A stretch of DNA of 64,000 nt. Source: Pseudomonas sp. R4-35-07 (GTDB lineage Bacteria; Pseudomonadota; Gammaproteobacteria; Pseudomonadales; Pseudomonadaceae). Under the pieces are notes generated by a model. That model was not told where the DNA came from, searched no databases, and was given only the letters and a program-made list of their open reading frames with translations. The DNA lies in contig NZ_CP027732.1 in assembly GCF_003852235.1 (NCBI RefSeq), forward strand, positions 5,518,001 through 5,582,000, read 5' to 3'. The position numbers and the translations under genes were made by a program. Shown here in pieces: positions 17,538 through 28,186 of the stretch. Within the stretch, counting starts at the first letter, position 1. Each line of letters begins with the position of its first letter.

Positions 17538-17636
17538 AAAGGCTTCCAGACTGACGGTGAAGATGAATATCGAGCTGCGATATTCATCTGTCAGGACAAG
17601 CATGGCAAGCTACGCGACCCGCGAGGATACCTCTGA

Positions 17637-18212
17637 ATGCGACAGCCCTACCGCACTGCCTTGTTCGCCAGCCTGGTGCTGATTCTCTGCGCCGCCGTGC
17701 TATGGGCCGCGTATGACTGGTTCCAGGGCCGTTACCTGCGCGCCTTCAGCGAACACACGGCGGTGTTCTCCGGCGATGCGCTGCAACTGCCCGCCGCACT
17801 GCGCGGGCCTGGGCCGATTCGCCTGGTGCACTTCTGGGACCCGGCCTGCCCGTGCAATGTCGGTAACCAGCAACACCTGGGTGAGCTGATCGAGCAATAC
17901 GCGCCGCAAGGTGTCGAGTTCTATGCCCTGCAAAAGGCCGGCAGCCACGGCGCCTTGCCGGACACCCTGCGCCAGATGAAAACCCTCGACGCCCTGCCCG
18001 GCGCCGATCAGGTGCCGGCCAGCCCGGCCGTGGGCATCTGGGACCGTACGGGCAAGCTGGCGTATTTCGGGCCGTACAGCGAAGGGCTGACGTGCAATTC
18101 CGGCAACAGTTTTATTGAGCCGATCCTCAAGGCCCTCGAAGCCGGGCGCGAAGTGAATGCCACGCACACCCTGGCGGTGGGCTGCTATTGTTCGTGGCCT
18201 AAGGAACCGTAG
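17637..18212 (+). CDS. Membrane-anchored thioredoxin-like protein with CPC motif (DUF6436)
   Basis: A 191-residue protein with one N-terminal helix (ALFASLVLILCAAVLWAAY) and a periplasmic thioredoxin-like domain. The usual CxxC is replaced by a CPC pair in HFWDPACPCNVGN. Two more cysteine sites follow, GLTCNSGNSF and GCYCSWP at the C-terminus. I assign it to DUF6436 from memory of the family. A redox or metal-binding role is inferred. It lies 28 bases upstream of the acylase gene in the same direction, so the two form an operon. Confidence 0.8.
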   Translation: MRQPYRTALFASLVLILCAAVLWAAYDWFQGRYLRAFSEHTAVFSGDALQLPAALRGPGPIRLVHFWDPACPCNVGNQQHLGELIEQYAPQGVEFYALQKAGSHGALPDTLRQMKTLDALPGADQVPASPAVGIWDRTGKLAYFGPYSEGLTCNSGNSFIEPILKALEAGREVNATHTLAVGCYCSWPKEP

Positions 18213-18240
18213 TCTGTCCATTCAGGGTTAAGGAAAGTCG

Positions 18241-20595
18241 ATGAAGCGTGTCTTGCAGGCTCTCGTGGTGCTGGTTGTGCTGGTCGCCCTCGGCGCCGGC
18301 TGGTACGTCTACAGCAAGCAACCCACCCGCCAGGGCACGGTCACCCTGGCGCACTTGCAAGGCTCGGTCACGGTGCGTTACGACGACCGTGGCGTGCCGC
18401 ATATCCGCGCCGGCAACGAGGCCGACCTGTACCGCGCCCTGGGCTATGTGCATGCCCAGGACCGGCTGTTCCAGATGGAAATCATGCGCCGCCTGGCCCG
18501 TGGCGAGCTGGCCGAGGTGCTCGGGCCCAAGCTGCTGGAGACCGATAAGCTGTTTCGCAGCCTGCGGATTCGCGAGCGCGCCTCAAGCTACGTCGAGCAC
18601 ATGAACACCGAGTCGGCCGCCTGGAAGGCCCTGCAAGCCTACCTGGACGGGATCAACCAATATCAGGCCAGCCACGCCAGCCCGATGGAGTTCGACGTGC
18701 TGGGCATCCCCAGGCGCCCGTTCACCGCCGAGGACTCCATCAGTGTCGCCGGGTATATGGCCTACAGCTTTGCTGCGGCCTTTCGTACCGAACCGGTGTT
18801 GACTTACGTACGCGACCAACTGGGCAGCGACTACCTCAAGGTCTTCGACCTCGATTGGCAAGCCAAAGGCGCCCTTAACCTGGCGGCCGGTGACTGGAAG
18901 ACTCTTGGCGCCCTCGCCAGCCTGAGCGAGCAGGCCCTGGCTGACAACGGCTTGCCGCAATTTGAAGGCAGCAATGCCTGGGCCATCAGCGGCAGTCGCA
19001 CCCAGAGTGGCAAACCATTGCTGGCGGGCGACCCCCATATCCGCTTCTCGGTGCCGTCGGTGTGGTACGAGGCGCAGCTGTCGGCGCCCGGCTTTGAGTT
19101 GTATGGCTACCACAACGCGCTGGTGCCGGTGGCCTTCCTCGGGCACAACCTGGACTTCGGCTGGAGCCTGACCATGTTCCAGAACGACGACCTCGACCTG
19201 ATCGCCGAAAAGGTCAACCCGGCCAACCCTAACCAGGTCTGGTATCACGGCCAGTGGGTCGACATGAGCAGCAGCGAACAGCAGATCCAGGTCAAGGGCC
19301 AGGCCCCGGTCACGCTGACCCTGCGCCGCTCGCCCCACGGCCCGATCGTCAATGACGTGCTCGGTGAAAACGCCGGCACCACGCCGATCGCCATGTGGTG
19401 GGCGTTCCTCGACAGCGAAAACCCGATCCTCGAGGGTTTCTACCAGCTCAACCGTGCCGACTCCCTGGCCAAGGCACGCGCGGCGGCGGCTAACGTCTCG
19501 GCGCCTGGGCTGAATATCGTGTGGGCCAATGCCAAGGGCGATATTGGCTGGTGGGCGGCGGCGCAATTGCCGATACGCCCGGCCGGCGTCAACCCGGCGT
19601 TCATCCTCGACGGCAGTACCGCCCAGGCCGACAAGCTGGGCTTCTACCCTTTCAGCGCCAATCCCCAGGAAGAAAACCCGGCGCGCGGCTATGTGGTCTC
19701 CGCCAATGCCCAGCCGGCCTCACCCACCGGCATGGAGATCCCCGGTTATTACAACCTGGCCGACCGTGGCCAGCAGCTGAATGCGCAGTTGAGCGACAAC
19801 CGCGTGAAGTGGGACGTCAACAACAGCCAGGCCCTGCAACTGGGCACCACCACTGCCTTTGGGCCGCGCCTGCTGGCACCGCTGTTGCCGGTACTGCGTG
19901 AGGTGGTTACAGACCCGGCGCAGGTAAAGCTGGTGGAGCAACTGGCAAGCTGGAAAGGCGACTACCCGCTGGATTCCACCAGCGCCACCCTGTTCAACCA
20001 ATTGCTGTTCAACCTCGCTGACGCCACCTTCCACCCGAAACTGGGCGACGCTATGTTCAAGACCCTGCTCGGCACCCGCGTGATCGACGCCGCCCTGCCA
20101 CGCCTGGCCGCCACGCCGGATTCGCCCTGGTGGAACGGCACGCGAGCCGGCACCGTCAAGCTGGCCTGGGATAACAGCCTGGCGCACCTGAAAGCCACCT
20201 TCGGTGATGACCCGTCCCAGTGGCAGTGGGGCAAGGCGCACACCCTGACCCACGGCCACCCGCTGGGCATGCAGAAGCCGCTGGACAGGCTATTCAACGT
20301 GGGCCCCTTCGCGGCGCCGGGCAGTCACGAAGTGCCGAACAACCAGACCGCCATGATCGGCCCGGCGCCCTGGCCAGTGACCTACGGCCCCTCGACCCGC
20401 CGCCTGATCGACTTCGCCGACGCGGCCCATGCCTTGACCATCAACCCGGTGGGACAAAGTGGTGTGCCCTTTGATGCTCACTACAGTGATCAGGCGCAAA
20501 CCTATATCGAAGGCGGCTACGAGCAGGCGCACTTCAATGAAGAGGAAATCACGGCCAATACCCGTGGCACCCTCAAGCTGCTACCGGCCAGATAA
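18241..20595 (+). CDS. hacB: Acyl-homoserine-lactone acylase / penicillin amidase family, HacB-like
   Basis: A 784-residue Ntn-hydrolase precursor with an N-terminal hydrophobic export segment. The alpha chain contains GYVHAQDRLFQMEIMRRLARG. Autocleavage would expose S244 as the beta-chain nucleophile in FEGSNAWAISG, followed by the typical LAGDPHI and YHNALVPVAFLGHN. Pseudomonas has three such acylases (PvdQ, QuiP, HacB) that hydrolyse the amide bond of long-chain AHL signals. The closeness to spu genes and to the DUF6436 gene matches the HacB locus of P. aeruginosa. Activity on other amides cannot be excluded. Confidence 0.85.
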   Translation: MKRVLQALVVLVVLVALGAGWYVYSKQPTRQGTVTLAHLQGSVTVRYDDRGVPHIRAGNEADLYRALGYVHAQDRLFQMEIMRRLARGELAEVLGPKLLETDKLFRSLRIRERASSYVEHMNTESAAWKALQAYLDGINQYQASHASPMEFDVLGIPRRPFTAEDSISVAGYMAYSFAAAFRTEPVLTYVRDQLGSDYLKVFDLDWQAKGALNLAAGDWKTLGALASLSEQALADNGLPQFEGSNAWAISGSRTQSGKPLLAGDPHIRFSVPSVWYEAQLSAPGFELYGYHNALVPVAFLGHNLDFGWSLTMFQNDDLDLIAEKVNPANPNQVWYHGQWVDMSSSEQQIQVKGQAPVTLTLRRSPHGPIVNDVLGENAGTTPIAMWWAFLDSENPILEGFYQLNRADSLAKARAAAANVSAPGLNIVWANAKGDIGWWAAAQLPIRPAGVNPAFILDGSTAQADKLGFYPFSANPQEENPARGYVVSANAQPASPTGMEIPGYYNLADRGQQLNAQLSDNRVKWDVNNSQALQLGTTTAFGPRLLAPLLPVLREVVTDPAQVKLVEQLASWKGDYPLDSTSATLFNQLLFNLADATFHPKLGDAMFKTLLGTRVIDAALPRLAATPDSPWWNGTRAGTVKLAWDNSLAHLKATFGDDPSQWQWGKAHTLTHGHPLGMQKPLDRLFNVGPFAAPGSHEVPNNQTAMIGPAPWPVTYGPSTRRLIDFADAAHALTINPVGQSGVPFDAHYSDQAQTYIEGGYEQAHFNEEEITANTRGTLKLLPAR

Positions 20596-20596
20596 G

Positions 20597-21562
20597 CTAC
20601 ACGGGCGCCGCGAAATTGAGCCTGAACTGTTGCGGCGTCACGCCCAGCCGACGGTTGAACACACTGCGCATGTGCTGCGCATCGCGAAAACCGCATTGGT
20701 AGGCCACCGTCTTGAGCGGCGCGTGCGTGCTTTCGAGCATGACCCGCGCTGCATCAACCCGCGCCCTCTCGACAAATTCCGCCGGCGTAATCCGTGCTTC
20801 ACGGGCGAACACCCGGGAGAAATTGCGCGCGCTCATATTCGCCGCCCTGGCCAGGTCGGCAATGCCCAGGTCCCCGGTCAGGTTCGCCAGCACGTACAAC
20901 TGCACCAACGCCACCGCCGAGGTGGTTTCGGCATGGGGCGTGAGGAACGGACTGAATTGTGACTGGCCGCCCGAGCGCTGGGTGAACACCACCAGACGCT
21001 TGGCCACGCTCAACGCGACTTCCGGTCCATGGTCCTGGGCCAGCAGGTACAGCGACAGGTCGATCCCCGCCGTGACCCCGGCCGAGGTGTAGAGGTTGCC
21101 GTCCTGCACATACAGGCGGTCGGCTTCGACCTGGGCCGAGGGGCACAACCGGGCCAGGTCGGCGGCGTCTCCCCAATGGGTGGTCACGGTTTTACCGTCT
21201 AGCAGACCGGCGCGGGCCAGCATGAAGGCGCCATTGCAGATCGAACCGAAGCGCCGGGCCCGCGCCGCGGCGGCGCGCAGCCAGTCATCGAAGGCCGGGC
21301 CAAAATCTTCGAACGGCAACTGCGGGCCGCCGGCGACCAGCAACAGGTCATAAGCCTGCAGGGCTTCGCTGTAATGCCGGTGGGCCTGCAATGACAACCC
21401 GTTGGAACAGGCCATGCTGCCGTGTGCGAAGCCGATCACGTCCAGCTGATAGTGGTCTTCAGGCGCGAGGAAGCGGTTGGCCTCGCAGAACACATCCATC
21501 GGCCCGGTCACGTCCAGTGACTGGACGCCGGGGAAGATCAGGATGGCGACGGTTTTGCCCAT
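20597..21562 (-). CDS. GlxA-type transcriptional regulator (DJ-1/PfpI + AraC HTH)
   Basis: About 321 residues from MGKTVAILIFPG; GTG starts 6-12 bases upstream are alternatives. The first 190 residues are a DJ-1/PfpI-like domain, with the elbow RFGSICNGAFMLARAGLL and the segment TTHWGDAADLARLCP. The C-terminal 100 residues are an AraC-family DNA-binding region (MSARNFSRVFAREARITPAEFVERARVDAAR, then QCGFRDAQHMRSVFNRRLGV). Such regulators commonly sense small metabolites. It stops one base after the convergent acylase gene and diverges from the HD-domain gene, its likeliest target. Confidence 0.9.
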   Translation of the reverse strand: MGKTVAILIFPGVQSLDVTGPMDVFCEANRFLAPEDHYQLDVIGFAHGSMACSNGLSLQAHRHYSEALQAYDLLLVAGGPQLPFEDFGPAFDDWLRAAAARARRFGSICNGAFMLARAGLLDGKTVTTHWGDAADLARLCPSAQVEADRLYVQDGNLYTSAGVTAGIDLSLYLLAQDHGPEVALSVAKRLVVFTQRSGGQSQFSPFLTPHAETTSAVALVQLYVLANLTGDLGIADLARAANMSARNFSRVFAREARITPAEFVERARVDAARVMLESTHAPLKTVAYQCGFRDAQHMRSVFNRRLGVTPQQFRLNFAAPV

Positions 21563-21602
21563 GCTCACAGACACCTTTTCTTAGCTGAATAAAACACAGA
21601 AC

Positions 21603-21695
21603 CCTGTGGGAGGGGGCTTGCTCCCGATGAGGCCGTGTCAGTCAGTACATGTATGACTGACCCACCGCCATCGGGAGCAAGCCCCCTCCCACATT
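21603..21695. repeat. REP doublet inside a divergent promoter region
   Basis: Inverted REP cores between the starts of the GlxA-type regulator (21562) and the HD-domain gene (21834). Nearly all other copies in the window lie at 3' ends, so the position is unusual. Confidence 0.92.
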
Positions 21696-21833
21696 TGGAT
21701 TGTCGCAGGCCTTACCCTAGCCGATTTTGCCTTGGCACGATGTGTCGGCACATTGGCCGGGATCGCTCCCTCGCCGCCATAGCCCTCGCACGCAAGCACG
21801 ACCAGACTGGATGCTTCCCAGAGGAGAGCCCCC

Positions 21834-22472
21834 ATGAGCACCACCATCGCCGGTATCAAGATCCCCGACAGCACCCTGGCCAGGGCCACCACCGAATACA
21901 TCCGCGACATCGAGTCCGACCTGCTCTACCACCACTCCCGCCGGGTATTCCTGTTCGGCGCATTGAGCGGTGAGCGCAAGCAGTTGGCGTACAACCCGGA
22001 GTTGCTGTATGTCGGCGCAATGTTCCACGACCTCGGCCTGGTGGAAGGCCACCGCAGTGCCGACGAACGCTTCGAAGTGGACGGCGCCAACGCGGCGGCC
22101 GCTTTCCTCAAGCCTTATGGGCTCAGTGATGACGATATCGAACAGGTATGGCTGTCCATTGCCCTGCACACCACACCGGGCGTGCCGCAGCATCTGCGCC
22201 CGACCGTGGCGCTGGTGACGGCAGGGGTGGAGATGGACGTGCTGGGCCTGGACTACGCCGCGTTCAGCAACGTGCAGCGCGAAGCCGTGGTGCATGCGCA
22301 TCCACGCGGTGAGGGATTCAAGGAATGCATCATCTGCGCGTTCGCCGATGGCTTGCGTCATCGCCCGCAGACCACGTTTGGCAATGTGAAGACCGACGTG
22401 CTGGTGGATCAGGAGCCGGGGTTCAAGCCGATGAATTTTGTCGAGGTGATTCGTACTTCACCCTGGACCTGA
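21834..22472 (+). CDS. HD-domain hydrolase (cyanamide-hydratase-like)
   Basis: A 212-residue cytoplasmic protein with the HD metal site H65-D66 in YVGAMFHDLGLVEGH. It has an upstream histidine in LLYHHSRRVFLFG and a later one in WLSIALHTTPG, consistent with an HD-fold metal centre. The overall pattern resembles the cyanamide-hydratase/Ddi2-type branch more than nucleotidases, but the substrate is not fixed by sequence. GAGGAGAGC precedes the ATG. Its divergent neighbour is a GlxA-type regulator. The stop codon overlaps a long palindromic repeat. Confidence 0.82.
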   Translation: MSTTIAGIKIPDSTLARATTEYIRDIESDLLYHHSRRVFLFGALSGERKQLAYNPELLYVGAMFHDLGLVEGHRSADERFEVDGANAAAAFLKPYGLSDDDIEQVWLSIALHTTPGVPQHLRPTVALVTAGVEMDVLGLDYAAFSNVQREAVVHAHPRGEGFKECIICAFADGLRHRPQTTFGNVKTDVLVDQEPGFKPMNFVEVIRTSPWT

Positions 22473-22583
22473 TCGTTCCCACGCTCTGCGTGGGAATGCA
22501 GGCCAGGACGCTCCGCGTCAGCTTCTAAACGCGTGACGCAGAGCGTCACAGGAGGCGCTCCCACGCGGAGCGTGGGAACGATC
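22471..22583. repeat. Long palindromic repeat, GATCGTTCCCACGCTC family
   Basis: Outer arms GATCGTTCCCACGCTC and GAGCGTGGGAACGATC enclose inner arms GACGCTCCGCGTC and GACGCAGAGCGTC. A second copy lies at 33907-34019. Both lie at convergent gene ends. It is unrelated to the REP core. Confidence 0.9.
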
Positions 22584-22626
22584 ATGGCGGTGTATCAGTA
22601 TCAGGTGTGCTGACTGACACTCAGCA

Positions 22627-22653
22627 ATCGGGGGCAAGCCCCCTCCCACATTT
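22627..22653. repeat. Single REP arm next to the other repeat family
   Basis: Only the right-hand REP core is present. Inner-arm sequence (GGCGGTGTATCAG) is retained to its left, but the expected left core is replaced by the end of the GATCGTTCCC repeat. Confidence 0.85.
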
Positions 22654-22670
22654 TGATCCGGTTCCGGCAG

Positions 22671-23555
22671 TTAGACCGGTGCGGGCGCCCGGCGCGCGTC
22701 CGGCTGTTTCCAGCCATCCGCCGCCGCTTCTTCGATCGCTTGCTGGATGGCCTTCTTGCGATGCTCCTCGGCCCGACGGCTGAAGAACCACACCAGGAAG
22801 GTCACCAGCGACACCGCCAGCAGAATCAGGCTGGCCACCGCGTTAATCTCAGGTTTGACCCCAAGGCGCACGGCCGAGAACACTTCCATCGGCAAGGTGG
22901 TCGAACCCGGCCCCGAGACGAAGCTGGCCAATACCAGGTCATCCAGCGACAGCGCAAACGACATCATGCCGCCCGCCGCCAGCGATGGCGCGATCATCGG
23001 GATGGTGATCAGGAAGAACACCTTCCACGGCCGTGCGCCCAGGTCCATCGCCGCTTCTTCGATCGACAGGTCCAGTTCACGCAAGCGTGCCGACACCACC
23101 ACCGCCACATATGCCGCGCAGAAGGTGGTGTGGGCGATCCAGATGGTGACAATGCCACGCTCCTGGGGCCAGCCGATCATCTGCGCCATGGCCACGAACA
23201 GCAGCAACAGCGACAGGCCGGTGATCACTTCCGGCATCACCAGCGGCGCCGTGACCAGGCCGCCGAACAGCGTACGGCCCTTGAACTGGCTGATGCGTGT
23301 CAGCACGAACGCCGCCAGCGTACCCAGCGCCACCGCCGCCACCGCCGTGTAACAGGCGATTTCCAGGGAACGCGCCACCGAGCCCATCAACTGGGTGTTG
23401 TCCAGCAGGCCCACGTACCACTTGATCGACCAACCGCCCCACACCGTCACCAGCTTGGATTCGTTGAACGAGTAGATCACCAGGATCAGCATCGGCAGGT
23501 AGATGAACAACAACCCCACGACCAGCATGAAGCTGGAGAAACGAAAGCGTTTCAT
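22671..23555 (-). CDS. spuH: Polyamine ABC transporter permease SpuH (PotC/PotI type)
   Basis: A 294-residue inner-membrane protein with six hydrophobic segments, opening FRFSSFMLVVGLLFIYLPML. The permease EAA loop is EEAAMDLGARPWKVFFLITIP. It pairs with SpuG and the SpuF ATPase to import putrescine/spermidine. Its ATG overlaps the spuG stop as ATGA (23552-23555), which indicates translational coupling. It is the last gene of the spu transcript and ends 18 bases before a REP arm. Confidence 0.94.
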   Translation of the reverse strand: MKRFRFSSFMLVVGLLFIYLPMLILVIYSFNESKLVTVWGGWSIKWYVGLLDNTQLMGSVARSLEIACYTAVAAVALGTLAAFVLTRISQFKGRTLFGGLVTAPLVMPEVITGLSLLLLFVAMAQMIGWPQERGIVTIWIAHTTFCAAYVAVVVSARLRELDLSIEEAAMDLGARPWKVFFLITIPMIAPSLAAGGMMSFALSLDDLVLASFVSGPGSTTLPMEVFSAVRLGVKPEINAVASLILLAVSLVTFLVWFFSRRAEEHRKKAIQQAIEEAAADGWKQPDARRAPAPV

Positions 23556-24472
23556 ATCTTGCCCTCCAGCTCTTTAGCCTGGCTGCGGTTGAACAGAATG
23601 ATCGGCACGATCAGGATCGCCAGCATCACCACGGCCAATGCAGAGGCCACCGGCCAGTCACGGTTGTTGAAGAATTCTTGCCACAGCACTTTACCGATCA
23701 TCAGGGTTTCCGGGCCGCCGAGCAGTTCAGGAATCACGAACTCGCCCACCACCGGGATAAACACCAGCATGCAGCCTGCGATAATGCCGTTCTTGGACAG
23801 CGGCACGGTGATTTTCCAGAAACTATTGAAGGTGCTCGAACCCAGGTCCGACGCGGCTTCCAGCAGGCTCTGGTCGTGTTTGACCAGGTTGGCGTACAGC
23901 GGCAGGATCATGAATGGCAGGTACGAATAGACCACGCCGATATACACCGCGATGTTGGTGTTGAGGATCTGCAGCGGTTCGTTGATCAGCCCCATGGACA
24001 TCAGGAAGCCGTTGAGCAAACCGTTGTTGCTGAGGATGCCCATCCACGCATAGACGCGGATCAGGATCGCGGTCCAGGTCGGCATCATGATCAGCAGCAC
24101 CAGCACCGTTTGCATTTCCTTGCGCGCGGTGGCGATGGCATAGGCCATCGGGTAGCCGATCAGCAGGCACAGCAGCGTGCTGAAAAACGCCATCTTCAGC
24201 GAGCCCAGGTACGCGGCGATGTAGAGCTCATCGCCCGCCAGCAAGCTGTAGTTGGCCAGGTTCAGCACCACTTGCAGCTTTTGCTCAACGTAGGTGTAGA
24301 TCTCGGTGTAGGGCGGAATCGCCACATCGGCTTCAGCAAAGCTGATTTTCAGCACGATAAAAAACGGCAGTGCGAAAAACAGGAACAGCCAGAGGAAGGG
24401 AATCCCGATGACCACCTGCTTGCCACTGGGCACGATGCGATCCAAACGCCGCTTGAATTTCTTCATGTTCAT
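23552..24472 (-). CDS. spuG: Polyamine ABC transporter permease SpuG (PotB/PotH type)
   Basis: A 306-residue membrane protein. The true start is the ATG at 24472 (MNMKKFKRRLD), whose ATGA overlaps the stop of spuF; the reading frame stays open far upstream but that part is the spuF shadow. Helices include FLWLFLFFALPFFIVL and VLVLLIMMPTWTAILIRVY. The EAA loop is LEAASDLGSSTFNSFWKITVP. It forms the channel with SpuH. Confidence 0.94.
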   Translation of the reverse strand: MNMKKFKRRLDRIVPSGKQVVIGIPFLWLFLFFALPFFIVLKISFAEADVAIPPYTEIYTYVEQKLQVVLNLANYSLLAGDELYIAAYLGSLKMAFFSTLLCLLIGYPMAYAIATARKEMQTVLVLLIMMPTWTAILIRVYAWMGILSNNGLLNGFLMSMGLINEPLQILNTNIAVYIGVVYSYLPFMILPLYANLVKHDQSLLEAASDLGSSTFNSFWKITVPLSKNGIIAGCMLVFIPVVGEFVIPELLGGPETLMIGKVLWQEFFNNRDWPVASALAVVMLAILIVPIILFNRSQAKELEGKI

Positions 24473-25611
24473 GAGCGCAGTACCACGCCGCTGTCGTCTT
24501 CCCACCAGACGTACACCTGGTCGCCCCAGGTTGGGCGCTGGCCACGGCGTTCGGCGTTGGCGACGAAGGACTGCACCAGCTTGCCGCTCGGCAGCTCCAC
24601 ATAGAACACCGAGTGGCCGCCCAGGTAGGCAATGTCGTGGACTTTGCCGCTGGACCAGTTGTGCTCGCAGGTCGGCATCTGGGTTGTGACCAGCAGTTTT
24701 TCCGGGCGGATGGCGTACGTCACCGACTTGTCTTCCACTGCGGTGGCGATGCCGTAGCCCACGTAGATATCGCGGTCCAGGTCCGGGCACTTGAGCACGG
24801 CGTGGCCTTCGGCGTCGTCCACCACTTGGGTGTCGAAGATATTGACGTTGCCGATGAACTCGCACACCAGGCGGCTGGTGGGCGTTTCGTAGATGTCGAT
24901 CGGGCTGCCGATCTGGGCGATCCAGCCCAGGTGCATGATCGCGATGCGCTCGGCCATGGTCATGGCCTCTTCCTGATCGTGGGTCACCATCACACAGGTC
25001 ACGCCGACGCGTTCGATGATCTCGACCAGCTCCAGTTGCATCTGAGAGCGCAGCTTCTTGTCGAGGGCGCCCATCGGCTCATCGAGCAGCAGCAGTTTCG
25101 GGCGCTTGGCCAGGGAACGGGCCAGGGCCACACGCTGGCGTTGGCCGCCGGACAACTGGTGCGGCTTGCGCTTGGCGTACTGGCTCATCTGCACCAGCTT
25201 GAGCATCTCGGCCACGCGAGCGTCGACTTCAGCCTTGGGAATCTTGTCCTGTTGCAGGCCGAAAGCGATGTTCTGTGCCACGGTCATGTGCGGGAACAAG
25301 GCGTAGGACTGGAACATCATGTTGATCGGCCGCTCGTAGGGCGGCATGTCGGTGATGTCCACACCGTCGAGGTAGATGCGACCTTCAGTCGGGCGCTCGA
25401 AGCCTGCGAGCATGCGCAGCAAGGTGGACTTGCCCGAACCCGAACCGCCGAGCAAGGCGAAGATCTCGCCTTTCTTGATTTCCAGGGACACATCGTCCAC
25501 CGCAATCGTCTCGTCGAACTTCTTCGTGACCCGGTCGATTTTGACCAACACCTTTTTCGGTGTCTGGTCGCCCTCGAGGGCTTTCTTATAGGCGCCGGAG
25601 GCAACTGCCAT
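24469..25611 (-). CDS. spuF: Polyamine ABC transporter ATPase SpuF (PotA/PotG type)
   Basis: A 380-residue ATP-binding subunit. Walker A GGSGSGKST is at residues 55-63, followed by a Q-loop region, the signature LSGGQRQRVALARS, Walker B LLLLDEPMGALD and the switch histidine in VMVTHDQEEAM. A C-terminal TOBE-type regulatory part follows from about residue 290. It energises import through SpuG/SpuH. Confidence 0.96.
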   Translation of the reverse strand: MAVASGAYKKALEGDQTPKKVLVKIDRVTKKFDETIAVDDVSLEIKKGEIFALLGGSGSGKSTLLRMLAGFERPTEGRIYLDGVDITDMPPYERPINMMFQSYALFPHMTVAQNIAFGLQQDKIPKAEVDARVAEMLKLVQMSQYAKRKPHQLSGGQRQRVALARSLAKRPKLLLLDEPMGALDKKLRSQMQLELVEIIERVGVTCVMVTHDQEEAMTMAERIAIMHLGWIAQIGSPIDIYETPTSRLVCEFIGNVNIFDTQVVDDAEGHAVLKCPDLDRDIYVGYGIATAVEDKSVTYAIRPEKLLVTTQMPTCEHNWSSGKVHDIAYLGGHSVFYVELPSGKLVQSFVANAERRGQRPTWGDQVYVWWEDDSGVVLRS

Positions 25612-25676
25612 TTACGAAACTCCCAAAAAAAGAGTACAGCTCGCCCGGTGCAGGCGAACCTTGAATAGTTTGAGCC

Positions 25677-26783
<1,107 letters not shown>

Positions 26784-26879
26784 TTAAATAGTTGGCCCTA
26801 GAGTTGTTGCCCGGCAACAAAACCGGCGCGCAACTTACCCTCGATAAACCGATCCGGCAAAACTTTCTTTGATCTAATT

Positions 26880-26968
26880 TGTGGGAGGGGGCTTGCCCCC
26901 GATGGCGGTGTGTCAGCTTGCACAGGTGTTTCTGATACAACGCCATCGGGGGCAAGCCCCCTCCCACA
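26880..26968. repeat. REP doublet inside the spu operon
   Basis: Inverted REP cores between spuD and spuE. As a hairpin at the 3' end of spuD it could stabilise the upstream message and lower read-through, as shown for malE-malF in E. coli. Confidence 0.93.
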
Positions 26969-26979
26969 GGTTTTGAGGC

Positions 26980-28089
26980 TTATTTACCGGATTTGATCTT
27001 GGTCCAGCTGCGCGTCATTTCACGCTGGGTCGCAGCCGGCAGGTCCGCAATCGCGTAGAGCTTGGCCTGCACTTCTGCCGACGGGTAGATGCCCGGGTCG
27101 CTGGTGATGTCTTTGTCGACCAGCGCGGTGGCCTTCTCGTTGCCGTTCGGGAAGCGCACGCTGTTGGTGATCGACGCCATGACTTCCGGCTTGAGCAGGT
27201 AGTTCATGAATGCATAGGCGGCGTCGACGTTTTCAGCATCTTTCGGGATGGCGACCATGTCGAAGAAACTGCCGGCGCCTTCTTTCGGAATGTCATAGGC
27301 CACTTTGACCTTGCCACCGGCTTCAGCCGCACGGGACTTGGCCTGCTGGATGTCACCCGAATAACCCACGGCCACGCAGATGTTGCCGTTGGCCAGGTCC
27401 GAGATGTACTTGGACGAGTGGAAGTAGCCAATCGACGGGCGGATTTTCAGGAACAGGTCTTCGGCTTGCTTGAGGTCGGCCTTCTTCTGGGTGTCGGTCG
27501 GCAGGCCCAGGTAATGCAGCGCGATCGGCAGCATTTCGGTCGGCGAGTCGAGGAAGCTCACGCCGCAGCTTTTCAGCTTGGCGATGTTTTCCGGCTTCAT
27601 CAGCACATCCCACGACTCGATCTTGTCCACGCCCAGCGCGGCCTTGACCTTCTCCGGGTTGTAACCGATACCAATTGAGCCCCACATGTACGGGAAGGCG
27701 TGCTTGTTGTCCGGGTCGCTGACCGACACGGCTTTAAGCAGGGATTTGTTCAGGTTGCTGTAGTTGGGCAACTTGGACGTGTCCAGCTCCTGGTAGACAC
27801 CGGCCTTGATCTGCTTGGCGAGGAAGTTGTTCGATGGTACGACGATATCGTAGCCGGACTTGCCTGCCAGCAACTTGGCTTCCAGGGTCTCGTTGCTGTC
27901 GAACACGTCGTACACCACCTTGATGCCCGACTCTTTTTCAAAGTTGGCGACGGTGTCCGGTGCAATGTAGTCGGACCAGTTGTAGACGTGCAGCACTTTA
28001 TTGTCCGCCTGGGCCGCGCTCGCCATTGCGCCCATCAGGGACAAGGCGAGGAGGGTCTTGCCAGCGTTCTTCAAACCTAATGCCTTCAT
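26980..28089 (-). CDS. spuD: Periplasmic polyamine-binding protein SpuD
   Basis: A 369-residue PotF-type binding protein; the start at 28089 ([20 protein letters not shown]) gives a signal peptide cleaved after ASAAQA. The mature chain opens [20 protein letters not shown] and shares [19 protein letters not shown] and [16 protein letters not shown] with the next gene. SpuD of P. aeruginosa binds putrescine. GGAGCAT precedes the ATG, and an A-rich AAAAAGAA element upstream matches the Crc/Hfq motif AAnAAnAA. Confidence 0.93.
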   Translation of the reverse strand: MKALGLKNAGKTLLALSLMGAMASAAQADNKVLHVYNWSDYIAPDTVANFEKESGIKVVYDVFDSNETLEAKLLAGKSGYDIVVPSNNFLAKQIKAGVYQELDTSKLPNYSNLNKSLLKAVSVSDPDNKHAFPYMWGSIGIGYNPEKVKAALGVDKIESWDVLMKPENIAKLKSCGVSFLDSPTEMLPIALHYLGLPTDTQKKADLKQAEDLFLKIRPSIGYFHSSKYISDLANGNICVAVGYSGDIQQAKSRAAEAGGKVKVAYDIPKEGAGSFFDMVAIPKDAENVDAAYAFMNYLLKPEVMASITNSVRFPNGNEKATALVDKDITSDPGIYPSAEVQAKLYAIADLPAATQREMTRSWTKIKSGK

Positions 28090-28186
28090 TGGGTGATGCT
28101 CCGATTTTTCTTTTTGGGGCCGCAAGTTGTAGGTGTTTCGGGCCCAGCCAAAGGGCAACAAAACAGGACGACAGTCTGGCAAGTTC

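Noticed and set aside
22653..23930. 425-codon frame opposite spuH/spuG
   Set aside because: Antisense shadow; the minus strand encodes two clear permeases joined by an ATGA overlap.
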